Origin: Chara braunii
Lineage: Eukaryota > Streptophyta > Charophyceae > Charales > Characeae
Direction: 5' to 3'
Assembly (NCBI GenBank): GCA_003427395.1
Contig: BFEA01000057.1
Location: 4,159,734 to 4,223,733 of the forward strand
DNA length: 64,000 nucleotides
The translations under genes and the position numbers were made by a program. The notes below the pieces were generated by a model. The model saw only the letters and a list, made by a program, of their open reading frames with translations, was not told the DNA's origin and made no database searches. Shown here one piece after another: positions 54,557 through 64,000 of the stretch (position 1 is its first letter; the number at the start of each line of letters is the position of its first letter).

Positions 54557-55131
54557 GTAGTCTGGGCGCAGAGCGCCAGATAGGACATCGACATTGGTTC
54601 TTTGTTGATGATGATGAGACTATTCGAACATTGTCACTTATGAGCTTTTGCTATGCTCTTATTTGGTGGGACTCGTGATGCAATTCTGTTTTTGGTTCGA
54701 GGTCACGACCATCTGGTCTCATGTGTATGATGCTGCTTGGTTTCTGAAGTTCGCTATCGCTCATTTTCATTGCACAATTCATTTATCCGGCGAACCAATC
54801 AAAAGAGGACGGATCTTAGTTCGATTCAGTGGTAGCAATCATTGTCATCCATCAAAGCAACGATCACCATACATATTCATAATCTTAGTGTGCTTTCCAC
54901 ATAGCCAACCCGATCGATACAAATACACATCAAACCCTGCATACACGATTTTTCAAGTGTTCGAGGGATGCACCAGCGATAATAGAAAGAAGTGGATTGA
55001 GATCTTCCAGTTCCCTTTGAGTTTGGCGATACTCACTCATGCGAGACCCGGTTGAATTCAACGGGGGGGTAGGACAAGATCAAGGAAGTCTCGAGTCGTT
55101 CTAACATTCATAAGTCGGCCATGTGCGTGAG

Positions 55132-55136
<5 letters not shown>
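54557..55136. other. no gene seen
   Basis: A 135-codon plus-strand frame (54,648-55,055) has hydrophobic, Phe/His-rich composition without a recognised domain. TTGCACAATTCATTTATCC (54,770) loosely resembles CTGCACTATTCAATTATCC at 60,172, so it may be a dispersed repeat. Confidence 0.5.

Positions 55137-55222
<86 letters not shown>
55137..55222 (+). repeat. (GA)n microsatellite
   Basis: A nearly perfect GA tract of about 86 bases. Confidence 0.98.
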
Positions 55223-55225
<3 letters not shown>

Positions 55226-56840
55226 AGGGGAGAGAGCAGGAGAACTCAAACCACAAGGACAACCTCTAAGGGAGAACACTCGGCTATTTGCCATAGACTT
55301 AACTTCTTGTGAACCAATCGAAGAAGAATTCAAACAAAATCAAGGTGCCCTAGCCTCTGCTCTTTGATCGTGGCCCCTAGCCATGCAACCATTCTTATTC
55401 ACCCACTCCTCTCACTCACGCACTGACGACCCCAGGCCGCCATGCACTGACCTCCAAACCACAGTGATCGTCACCCCGCCAACTCAACAGATTCACCAAC
55501 TTGCCCAGGTTTCGCAGTTCATCGCAGCCACCAAGCGCACAGCCCCGCATACGGTGCAGTCATTTCGTCAGGACTTTCCGACTCGCTACTTGCACGTCGC
55601 CTGGCCACGACTTCCCTAAAGTTGGCAGATGGGTAGAGAGAGAGATTTTCGGGAGCGCTTGCAGGTTTTATAGTTGTGAGAAGGGGAACAAAAGAGGGAG
55701 AAGCGTGGGGTGGAGGTACAGAGGGATGAAGAGGGAGTTTGGAATGATCGCCCGCGGAAAGCCATATCGATCCCCGCAGATTTTTGTGTAGCCAATCAGA
55801 TAACTTTGTGCGAGGGGTATTTCTCCTTACACGACGTCGCCCGACGGCTTCGAGTACCTTGAGAGGGGATCGATAGGGAGTTCCAGTAGGGGGATGCAGG
55901 TGGGAAGAAGAAGAGCGCGAAAGTTAGAGTGGAGCGGGTCCAAGACTCCGACGAGAAGGAGTGGGGGTGAAGCACAAGAGAGAGAGGGAATGAAAAACAG
56001 TTAAAGACGAAGGGAAGAAGGTGTGAAGAGGAGGTAAGTGAAGATGGCATGGGCGTTACTGGGAGGCGGGGGAAGCTTACACATGATGCTAGTGCATAAG
56101 AGAGAAGCACACCAAAAAAGTTGTGTTCCATCCTAAAGCTACTTCAAGAATACAAAATTCAAATGTCATATAAGTGCGCGGGATTGAGCGCGCAAAAATC
56201 CTACGTCTATCTAGTTGCCTACTGAAAATTCACAGATCTTTCAAGGGCGGGTGAGGGAAGTTCTCCATGCAAGAAATGACACTTCAACGGAAAAAGCGTC
56301 CATAAATCCCGAGATTCCCAACCGCTGAACAAAATTCTTAGCGCACTCTCTAAGGCGTGTGTAATTCCTACGTAAGTGCATGAACTCCGAAAGTAAATTG
56401 CAACAAAAAAGAAGCGTTGTCTTGGATTCAAGAGGGCCTGACTGGCCGACAATTTCATGCACCAGGAATACAGCCAAAGAAGGGGTCCCCATAGAGAGTC
56501 GACGGGTCAGATTAACAAGACTTGGGGGCTTCAGAAGATAGTTCAGGTACGAAAGCTGGTACGTCACATGCCAGACCGAGAAAAGCCCAGAAAAAAAGAG
56601 ACGATGAATCTTACATTTGAAGATGGAAAAATACAGCAAAAGTGGAACGGCATGCCCCAGAAGCAGCAGCCGGGACCTTACCAGCGACAACTGGCCTCCC
56701 TCCACTACTATCTAAATGTGGAAAGTGAGACTCAATCCTCCAGTAGAACATGGAAAGATACATTGCCATATTTCCCGTTTTTTGTGCATGTGGAGAGTAG
56801 TGAAGCAAGTCCCAATGGGAAGCGATCACGCTAGTTGTTG
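55223..56840. other. no gene seen
   Basis: No domain is recognised in the short frames of either strand. CCAGTAGAACATGG (56,741) and ATTGCCATATTTCCC resemble 12,560-12,590, suggesting a shared small repeat. The region is otherwise unassigned. Confidence 0.5.
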
Positions 56841-56930
56841 CATCGCGATCGGAACCTCACCAGCGGCAACGGTGTCGGTGCGAATACCCTTACAAGGGTA
56901 TCCGCCCTGGTTTTTGGAGGCGACAAAAAT
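56841..56930 (+). repeat. family B fragment (third copy)
   Basis: GGTGTCGGTGCGAATACCCT, then TACAAGGGTATCCGCCCTGG, matches 11,308-11,350 (same orientation as copy 1). The ATACCCTT-AC-AAGGGTAT palindrome is perfect here. Similarity fades on both sides. Confidence 0.7.
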
Positions 56931-57635
56931 AAGTTTGGTTTAAAAATTTAAGTATATTGCACAAGGCGCGGTTGTGTTTGGGGTTTACGTTGACTGGATG
57001 GGTTACTAGAGCAGAGAGTGTGTGGGCGCGCAGGTTTAACGCGCGTGTGATTTTATTTGTTGATGATTGAGGAACCAGCGTGATCGCCGACCAAAATTTT
57101 TTATTTTTGATTAAATTAGGATTAAAAAGATTAGGTCTCATAATCGATACGTTTGCCTGTTGACCTATGCGTACGTATGGAGGATGACGTCGACAATAAA
57201 TAGGATTTTAAGAACGTTTTGATAGATCAGCGCATCGCGTGGCACCCGCTTAATTAGGTGTCTGTCAGAGCGAAACCCGGACGTGGGCCTAACACTATTG
57301 ATTACAGCATCGAACTTTCATCAGGGAGACTCAGGGATCGAGATCGAGTGGAGGCAACGAAGGGATATCAGAGTAGCACGAGGAGACCGAACGGTTAAGG
57401 GTCTGGGAGGGCTATCCCCCTTGGTTTTGTCGTCGGCAGAGTCGAGTCCTAGGTATTTTAATATTTTTATTGTCCTCTTTACTTATTTATTATTTGGCTC
57501 CGGCATTCTTTGCCCTGGACGCAATGCTGGATTCGGAGGCCGTCACGGCGGATGAAGATCTTGAGTGCATGCCTCCTTTGGCTGACCTACGGGTTTCCTG
57601 CGTGTTCGGGACGCTGGCGAGATTTCTCTATCCTG
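56931..57635. other. no gene seen
   Basis: AT-rich DNA to about 57,130, then a segment leading into the rRNA-like block. Whether 57,290-57,635 is further diverged rRNA or unrelated sequence is unclear. Confidence 0.4.
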
Positions 57636-58233
57636 ATTGATTTGAAACGTGGACCGAGGAGTTCAACGTGCGTACAGGCAGGTGGGTGAATGGTCCACGA
57701 GGCGGAGGGGAATCGGGTAGCGCAAACCATTACGGGTGCCCGCCCTGTCGGCCGTGATCTGTGGTGAGTGGTATAAGTGTGTGCATGCCCGTTGGGACGC
57801 ACTAGATGGCGGGCCGTGTTCGGAGGTAGAGGGGAGGACGCACTGGAGCAGGCCGAGGTCTGCAAAGGGCAGCTATACGGAGCCCTTCTCCATGTCGGTT
57901 TTTGAAAGTCTCACATAAGAATTTTGCTGCCACCACTAAGGTCACCACTAGGGACCTGCAGGGAGGTGGAGCGAGGCTGGGCAGCTGTGGCTATAGGATA
58001 TACCGGCCACCTGCTGCAAAAGTGAGAAGCGTGAGTGCGAGTAGGCCCGATGGGCCTGACAGACGGGCTACTATGCCAGTTTAAAGTGAGCCAGAGGGGA
58101 CATAAGTGGAAGCCCGCAGGGGCTTGATGTGCAGCGGGCAAATCGTCCGTAGGACTTGGGTATAGGGGCGAAAGACTAATCGAACCGTCTAGTAGCTGGT
58201 TCCCTCCAAAGTTTCCCTTAGGAAAGCTGCAGC
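57636..58233 (+). pseudogene. nuclear large-subunit (26S) rRNA pseudogene, with insertion
   Basis: The clearest block is GACTTGGGTATAGGGGCGAA followed by AGACTAATCGAACCGTCTAG and TAGCTGGTTCCCTCC (58,153-58,233). It is nearly identical to the universal eukaryotic LSU segment but has substitutions after it (CAAAGTTTCCCTTAGGAAAG). Upstream, colinear, are AGCCAGAGG (58,090), GGAAGCCCGCAG (58,109) and GCAAATCGT (58,138). Further upstream are TTTGAAACGTGGACCGAGGA (57,640) and GCATGCCCGTTGGGACGC (57,784), degraded forms of the preceding LSU segments. The match is interrupted between about 57,810 and 58,066 by some 255 bases of unrelated DNA. Homology stops at 58,233. It cannot form a functional rRNA. 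Confidence 0.8.
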
Positions 58234-58480
58234 TGTTGAATGGTCGGCCAGCCGCTACGGGGCCCGCTACTGTCGGGAGCAGCGTTAACCAGAGAAGCAA
58301 GGCGGGCGACCGTATAGACGAGGTGAGTGCAGAGACCGAGTGGTTGGGCTGTCGGGTGGTAGGATTGGGTTACTGGGGCTACGAGGCGCTGCGCTAGCAG
58401 CAACGGGAGAGACAGGCAGCGGAGCCAACGGGTGAAGGTAAAAGTAAGCAGGGCGGAATGAACCTGGACGAAGATCGTGC
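58234..58480. other. no gene seen; flank of the rRNA pseudogene
   Basis: The expected LSU continuation is absent. GC-rich sequence with no recognised feature. Confidence 0.5.
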
Positions 58481-58489
58481 CGCATGCTG

Positions 58490-58970
58490 TCGGGGATGAA
58501 GGCGGGAGAGTTTGGTTATGGCAGAATAAGAAAAGCTACAGCTTGCCCGATTCTTTACGGAATCGGGTGAACTGAAGACCCAGATTGGGGTTTTTGGGCA
58601 GGGTGAGTGCATCAGGACTATTAGTTTTGGTGTTAGTGGCATAGGAAAAGAGATAGAGAACAAAAAGTCCGCGCGGAGGCATCGACGACGGAGAAGAAAG
58701 ATGAGGAAACACGGATCTCGCCCATTTCTTAGCGAAAACGGGCGAGGGTGGACTCGTTTTTGGGGTTTTCAGGTATTACGAGTCCAATGAGATCAGATTT
58801 AGAAGAAAGTTAGTGTAAGCAGAGATAGGAAGGGTTTGTAACTCGCGAGAGTGAACGAAAAAGAGGTATGGCCAGGATGAGAGGAGTAGGAAGAGTGAGG
58901 TTCTCTCGATGCTTGATGAAACTGGTGAACTAAAGGTGCGTTTCGGGGTTTTTCAGGGCAAGCGACCCCA
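58490..58970 (+). repeat. degenerate ~180-bp units with hairpins
   Basis: Three related segments, each purine-rich, then a hairpin-like core, then GGGGTTTTT or similar. Hairpins: CCCGATTC/GAATCGGG (58,546-58,567) and TCGCCCATTT...AAAACGGGCGA (58,717-58,744, one mismatch). The third (58,910-58,960) retains GATGAAACTGGTGAACTAAA and CGGGGTTTTTCAGGGC but has lost its stem. Possibly spacer-type subrepeats or a decayed retroposon. Confidence 0.5.
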
Positions 58971-59247
58971 AATCCGTAGGCAGATTATGATGAAAGTCGA
59001 GGGAAGAAGAGTTGGAGTACGAAAGGACTGCGTGCAGTTTGCAAAGACAATATACGAAAATAAGGATGTACCTTTCTGTGTTTTTGCGATAGATTCATTT
59101 TTATGTTTATTAGCATAGTTAGCCCGATCTCAACTTTCCTTCTCTTCCATTGCTGCTCGTAGAGTTGCGATCTCCATCCTGCTGGTCATCACTCGTCCCG
59201 ACTCCGATCAGACAGTCGGGTGTGCTAGTGAACTGAGGGTAGCAGTA

Positions 59248-59288
<41 letters not shown>

Positions 59289-60329
59289 ATGGGGAGTGCT
59301 TACCTGGCAGAACTGGCGTCGCGGGATCAGCCAGACGTCGAGCTACGGTGTCAAACTAGCCCCGAGTGGGCCGTTTTCCTTGGTAGGCAGAGCTAGTGAT
59401 ACGGGGTGGACCGAAACTCGGGCGACGGTGCTGAGCGGTAGGGACAACAACGAGCAAGCTTAGCGCGTATCTGCCCATTTTCGAGCAACAAATTCCTACT
59501 CAATTTGCATTTTGGCTGAGCAGACTCGAAGTAGGCAGAGTCGGCCCCACGATTGGCTCTCCCGGTCTGTATGTACCTGGCCATGAACGGCCGTCACGTA
59601 CAGTCGCATGGTGGAGAATGCTGCAGCGAATGGAGAAGGTGGAGGTGCAAAGCAGGGAAATGAATAGTCGGGTGCATCAAATAGAAGGCAGTTATTAGTG
59701 AGGGAAGGAGGAGAGAAAGTATACCCGGCAAAAGTAGAATGACTGACAATGGTGTGTGTTTTCAAGTTTAAACGGAACATTCACCCGAACTGCGACCTTC
59801 CTCTGCGCTCGATGGTAGCTGCATCCGACAACTCCGTACTCGGTGCTCGTACTCAGATTCCTTCGAAAACCTGTCGGTTGCGGTTTAACCTCCTATATTA
59901 TTGCGAAAGATTCGTTCTCATCCCCATGGCGGCAAACTGCTCAAGTTGAGGCACATATGGAACTGGAAAAAGATCACAGATGGGAGCTTGAATCTAGTGG
60001 CAGCCATTGTGCTGTTTTCAGCCAATCCAGTGAGGCAATGTGGCATGGCTGTGTTAGACTGGGGGATCTGGCCGCACCTTACCGTGGGAACTGACTTCTG
60101 GAGGGGAGGGGTCCAAGAGTTAGGCTTTGTCGTGTCTGCTATAATGCAGATAATCTTGATCGTTTGTTTCCACTGCACTATTCAATTATCCTTGCGACCG
60201 AATAGTCTACCTTTTGTATCCCGTTGTGTTCGGAATTCCGATGATATCATTTGGCAAGTATCGCAGCTCTCCTGGCGTACCTACAGACTGCTGCGATGTT
60301 CGTGGGGATGTAGCTTCTGAGATTGGTTG
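58971..60329. other. no gene seen; GA tract at 59,254-59,285
   Basis: A short GA microsatellite and small frames without domains. A 139-codon plus frame (59,901-60,320) has no recognised features. Confidence 0.5.
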
Positions 60330-61560
60330 ATTGCTAAGGTTCTGCGTGGTCAATGTATAGGGTGAACTTGCCACCAGCCAAGTAGAGGTATGTCGTCGTG
60401 GCGCTGTAACTGCGAGCAAGGCAACAACTAGTTAAGTTGCTGTTGCGTTGGCCGGTGTAGGGCCAAACCCCGGTAGACTTTCGAGCCTTAGTCGACCCCA
60501 CTGCGGGTCCCAGTTCGCTCGGCCCGCCCACGCTCATGCTCAGGGCGCGGGCCATTCGTCCTAGGGTCACCCCCACCTAGTGCTTTGAGATGGATTGGGG
60601 TGGGCCATCGCGCAAGAGAGCTTTAACATTGGGGATGTAGCTCAACCCTCACGTCGGGTGGTAGTCTCGTTGATCATTCTGTAGCGCTGATTTTTTTTTA
60701 TTATTGGTTGTGTTCTCAAGGAATTGCTCTTTCCAATACGCAGGTAGTCCAAGGGCTCTTTGAGAGTTTTTTTTTCCTTCTTCTTTTATGCGCAGGCTAA
60801 GCATCATCCTTAGGCCGCGCACCATTTCCCTAAGCATTGCAATTCTATGGCCTCATCGGGGTGTGGCGATGCCGTCCTCCCCCCTCGCCTCTACGCACCC
60901 ATCGAGTTCCATGCATCTCATCCATCATCCTTGACGCAGGCCCCTTAGTCTTTTCGGGGCCTTTACAAGCATGCACACACAACTTCACCTTTCCCTTGAC
61001 AAGATTGCACTTCATTCTCTCGTTTACATTCCAAGTCTCAAGGCAAATGTCATTTTCATGGATTGGCTTTATGCCAAGGATCCCTTTGCCCCTTTGCCCC
61101 TCTTCCCTTTTACTTTTGTCGCCCGGTTCCTCCCGGCCCTATCCCGCTCAAGGCATCTCTAGCCTTCACTTACCTACACAGTCCCACACAAAGCAAAGAT
61201 TCATACAATCCCCCATTGGGGATGAACACATAACCCTTCCCACATGCCTATCTTTCCAAGTTCTTTGGCTGCTCTTTGTTCCCTCTCTTTTGCTCAATCA
61301 ACCCATCCTCTTCTCATAGTCATGCAGTCGGGGGGTTGAGTCAAACTGACCTTGCTTCAACTTATACTTTCTCTCGGGTTCCGGCTCTTTCCCACTTTTC
61401 CAAACGTCCTTTCCTTTGCCTTCTTGGTGGCACAAGGGACCGACTACCCTTCCCTTGCGCTCTTTCTCCACCAAGTGAGGTCTGATTTCTTTTTACCGTT
61501 CGCACCCTGGCAATATAACAAGTGAGGGGAGAAGGGTTAGTCATATGCCAAGTGAGAGGA
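60330..61560 (-). repeat. family F repeat, copy 2
   Basis: Inverted partner of 40,500-41,660. The most similar block is 60,480-60,600 (GACTTTCGAGCC, CCCACGCTCATGCTCAGGGC, CACCCCCACCTAGTGCTTTG). Continues through GGCCCCTTAGTC (60,941), CACTTGTTATATTG (minus, 61,516) to the GA tract. Plus frames of 160 and 69 codons inside it have no equivalents in copy 1. Confidence 0.7.
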
Positions 61561-61608
61561 AGAGAGAGAGAGAGTAAGATGAAGAGGGGGAGAGAGAGGA
61601 GTGAGAAA

Positions 61609-61673
<65 letters not shown>

Positions 61674-61675
61674 TA

Positions 61676-61724
<49 letters not shown>

Positions 61725-61730
61725 GAGATT
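61561..61730 (+). repeat. (GA)n compound microsatellite
   Basis: GA tracts interrupted by short AAGAGG and AAGTAAGG inserts. It adjoins the end of family F copy 2. Confidence 0.97.
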
Positions 61731-61847
61731 TATAATCCTAATCAAATCCTCACCCCGTAGTAGCAGCCAAATGTCTGTCACCCATCCCATAGTAGTAGCA
61801 GTCAAATGTCGGTCACCGATCCCAAGGCGAAAGATCAACTACGCATG

Positions 61848-64000
61848 AACCGGAATACTTCAATCATACATGAACTTGACAATGAGAAGGTTGAGTTAGT
61901 GAAAAGTACGTGCACATGGAAAGATAAACTAAGTATGAACCGGAACATCACAACACACATGAAGTTGACAATGACAACCTAGAACGAGTGAAAGGCAAAT
62001 GCACATGGAGGAAAAATCAAATAAGTACGAGCCGGAACATCATAACACACATGAACTTGACAATGAGAAGATTGAACCACTGAAAGATATATGCACATAG
62101 AAGAAAGATCAACTACGTATGCACCGGAACATCACAACACACACAAACTTGACAATGAGAAGATTGAACTAGTGAAAAACACTTGCACACGGAGAGAGAT
62201 CAACTAAGTATGAACCGGAACATCACAACACACATGAACTTGACAATGAGAAGATTGAACTAGTGAAAAGGCACATGCACATGGAGAGAGATCAACTAAA
62301 TATGAACCGGAACATCACAACACACATGAACTTAACAATGAGAAGCTAGCACTAGTGAAAAACACATGCACATAGAGGAGAGATCAACTAAGTATAAACC
62401 GGAACACAACGCACATGAACTTGACAATGGGAAGCTAGAACTAGTGAAAGACACATGCACATGGAGGAAAGATCAACTAAGTATGAACCGGAACATCACA
62501 ACACACATAAACTTGACAATGAGAAGCTAGAACTAGTGAAAGGCACATGCACACAAAGGAAAGATCAACTAAGTATTAGTCGGAACATCACAACACACAT
62601 GAACTTGACAATGAGAAGATTGAACTAGTGAAAAGGCATGCATATGGAGGAAAGATCAACTAAGTATGAGTCCGAACATCACAACACACATGAACTTGTC
62701 AACGAGAAGCTTGAACTAGTGAAGGACACATGCACATTGAGGAAAGAGCAACTAAGTATGAACCGGATCATCACAACACACATGAACTTGACAATTGAAA
62801 GATTGAACTAGTGAAAAGGCACATGCAAATGGAGGAGAGATCAACTAAGAGTGAACNNNNNNNNNNNNNNNNNNNNNNNNNNNNNNNNNNNNNNNNNNNN
62901 NNNNNNNNNNNNNNNNNNNNNNNNNNNNNNNNNNNNNNNNNNNNNNNNNNNNNNNNNNNNNNNNNNNNNNNNNNNNNNNNNNNNNNNNNNNNNNNNNNNN
63001 NNNNNNNNNNNNNNNNNNNNNNNNNNNNNNNNNNNNNNNNNNNNNNNNNNNNNNNNNNNNNNNNNNNNNNNNNNNNNNNNNNNNNNNNNNNNNNNNNNNN
63101 NNNNNNNNNNNNNNNNNNNNNNNNNNNNNNNNNNNNNNNNNNNNNNNNNNNNNNNNNNNNNNNNNNNNNNNNNNNNNNNNNNNNNNNNNNNNNNNNNNNN
63201 NNNNNNNNNNNNNNNNNNNNNNNNNNNNNNNNNNNNNNNNNNNNNNNNNNNNNNNNNNNNNNNNNNNNNNNNNNNNNNNNNNNNNNNNNNNNNNNNNNNN
63301 NNNNNNNNNNNNNNNNNNNNNNNNNNNNNNNNNNNNNNNNNNNNNNNNNNNNNNNNNNNNNAGGCACCTGCAGATGGAGGAGAGATCAACTAAGTATGAA
63401 CCGAAATATCACAAAACACATGAACTTGACAATGAGAAGATTGAACTAGTGAAAAGCACATGCACATAGATGAGAGATCAACTAAATATGAACCGGAACA
63501 TCACAACACACATGAACTTGACAATGAGAAGCTAGAACTAGTGAAAAACACATGCACATAGGGGAGAGATCAACTAAGTATGAACCAGAACATCACAACA
63601 CACATGAACTAGACAATGAGAAGAAAAGGCATATGCACATGGAGAAGAAATCAACTAAGTAGTAAGTATGGAGCGAAATATCACAACACACACGAACTTG
63701 ACAATGAGAGGCTAGAACTAGTGAAAAACACATATAGAGAAGAGATCAACGAAGTATGAACCGGAACATCACAACACACATGAACTTGACAATGAGAAGC
63801 TAGAACTAGTGAAAGGCACATGCACATGAAGGAGAGTTCAACTAAGTATGAACCGGAACATCACAACACACATGAACTTCACAATGAGAAGATTAAACTA
63901 GTGAAAAGGCACATGCACATGGAGGAGAGATCAACTAAGTATGAACCGGATCATCACAACACACATGAACTTGACAATGAAAAGCTAGAACTAGTGAAAG
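61848..64000. repeat. 93-bp satellite array, about 23 units including a gap
   Basis: Units begin GAACCGGAACATCACAACAC, then ACATGAACTTGACAATGAGA, then AAGATTGAACTAGTGAAAAG, then CACATGCACATGGAGGAGAG and ATCAACTAAGTAT. Period 92-93 bp with some 5-10-bp deletions (for example near 63,620 and 63,735). It runs off the window edge. Related to the 91-bp units at 1-165. Typical of satellite DNA; no protein. Confidence 0.95.
62857..63361. other. assembly gap (505 N)
   Basis: N run inside the 93-bp satellite; true array length unknown. Confidence 1.

Noticed and set aside
62771-63449. Open frames of about 200 codons at the right end
   Set aside because: They are almost entirely N (X residues) inside the satellite array.

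Overview
The window is eukaryotic nuclear DNA, almost entirely repetitive, and I see no intact protein-coding gene. The organism is probably a streptophyte plant with a large genome. The evidence is decayed Ty3/gypsy retrotransposons (one family with a chromodomain-like integrase tail), TATA-bearing long-terminal-repeat-like blocks, a hAT-like MITE, many long GA/CT microsatellites and kilobase-scale minisatellites. A charophyte alga such as Chara is my best guess; it rests on the look of the polyproteins and the repeat content, and no search was run. The sequence is a draft assembly, with N runs at 20,572-20,876, 46,861-46,905 and 62,857-63,361, and an unremoved Nextera mate-pair junction adapter at 40,445-40,482. 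Order and orientation across that point should not be trusted.

Layout: 1-835 satellite-type tandem arrays; 843-4,500 a palindrome-rich LTR-like repeat (family C, minus); 5.1-5.3 kb a 26-bp minisatellite; 5.5-6.9 kb a minus-strand gag pseudogene with its long LTR-like flank (family A, 6.98-10.43 kb), found again inverted at 13.1-16.7 kb; 11.25-12.26 and 16.74-18.05 kb an inverted pair of a hairpin-rich repeat (family B), one copy holding a MITE with target-site duplications; 18-19.6 kb AT-rich DNA; 20.3-22.2 kb a 54-bp minisatellite; 22.3-22.9 kb GA/CT foldback units; 23.0-32.2 kb a decayed Ty3/gypsy element (gag, zinc knuckle, protease, RT, RNase H, integrase in order, plus strand); 33-36.8 kb a cluster of short tandem arrays; 37.6-40.24 kb family C again, then a truncated MITE and the adapter.

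After the adapter: 40.5-41.7 kb family F (inverted partner at 60.3-61.6 kb); 43.4-46.3 kb a decayed open-reading-frame region of unknown function, interrupted by a 77-bp array with one flipped unit; 46.4-46.9 kb another GA/CT foldback; 47.0-48.7 kb the rest of family C, with TATA box; 49.0-54.45 kb two partial chromovirus copies joined head to head, with LTR-like flanks; 54.45-54.56 kb an exon-like stretch with a splice donor; 57.6-58.2 kb a broken large-subunit rRNA pseudogene; 61.85-64.0 kb a 93-bp satellite array related to the left edge.

No genes cooperate here. The organisation is nested and inverted mobile elements and their remnants. The most unusual signals are secondary-structure elements kept between diverged copies: a predicted three-way junction in family B and a dense set of short palindromes in family C.
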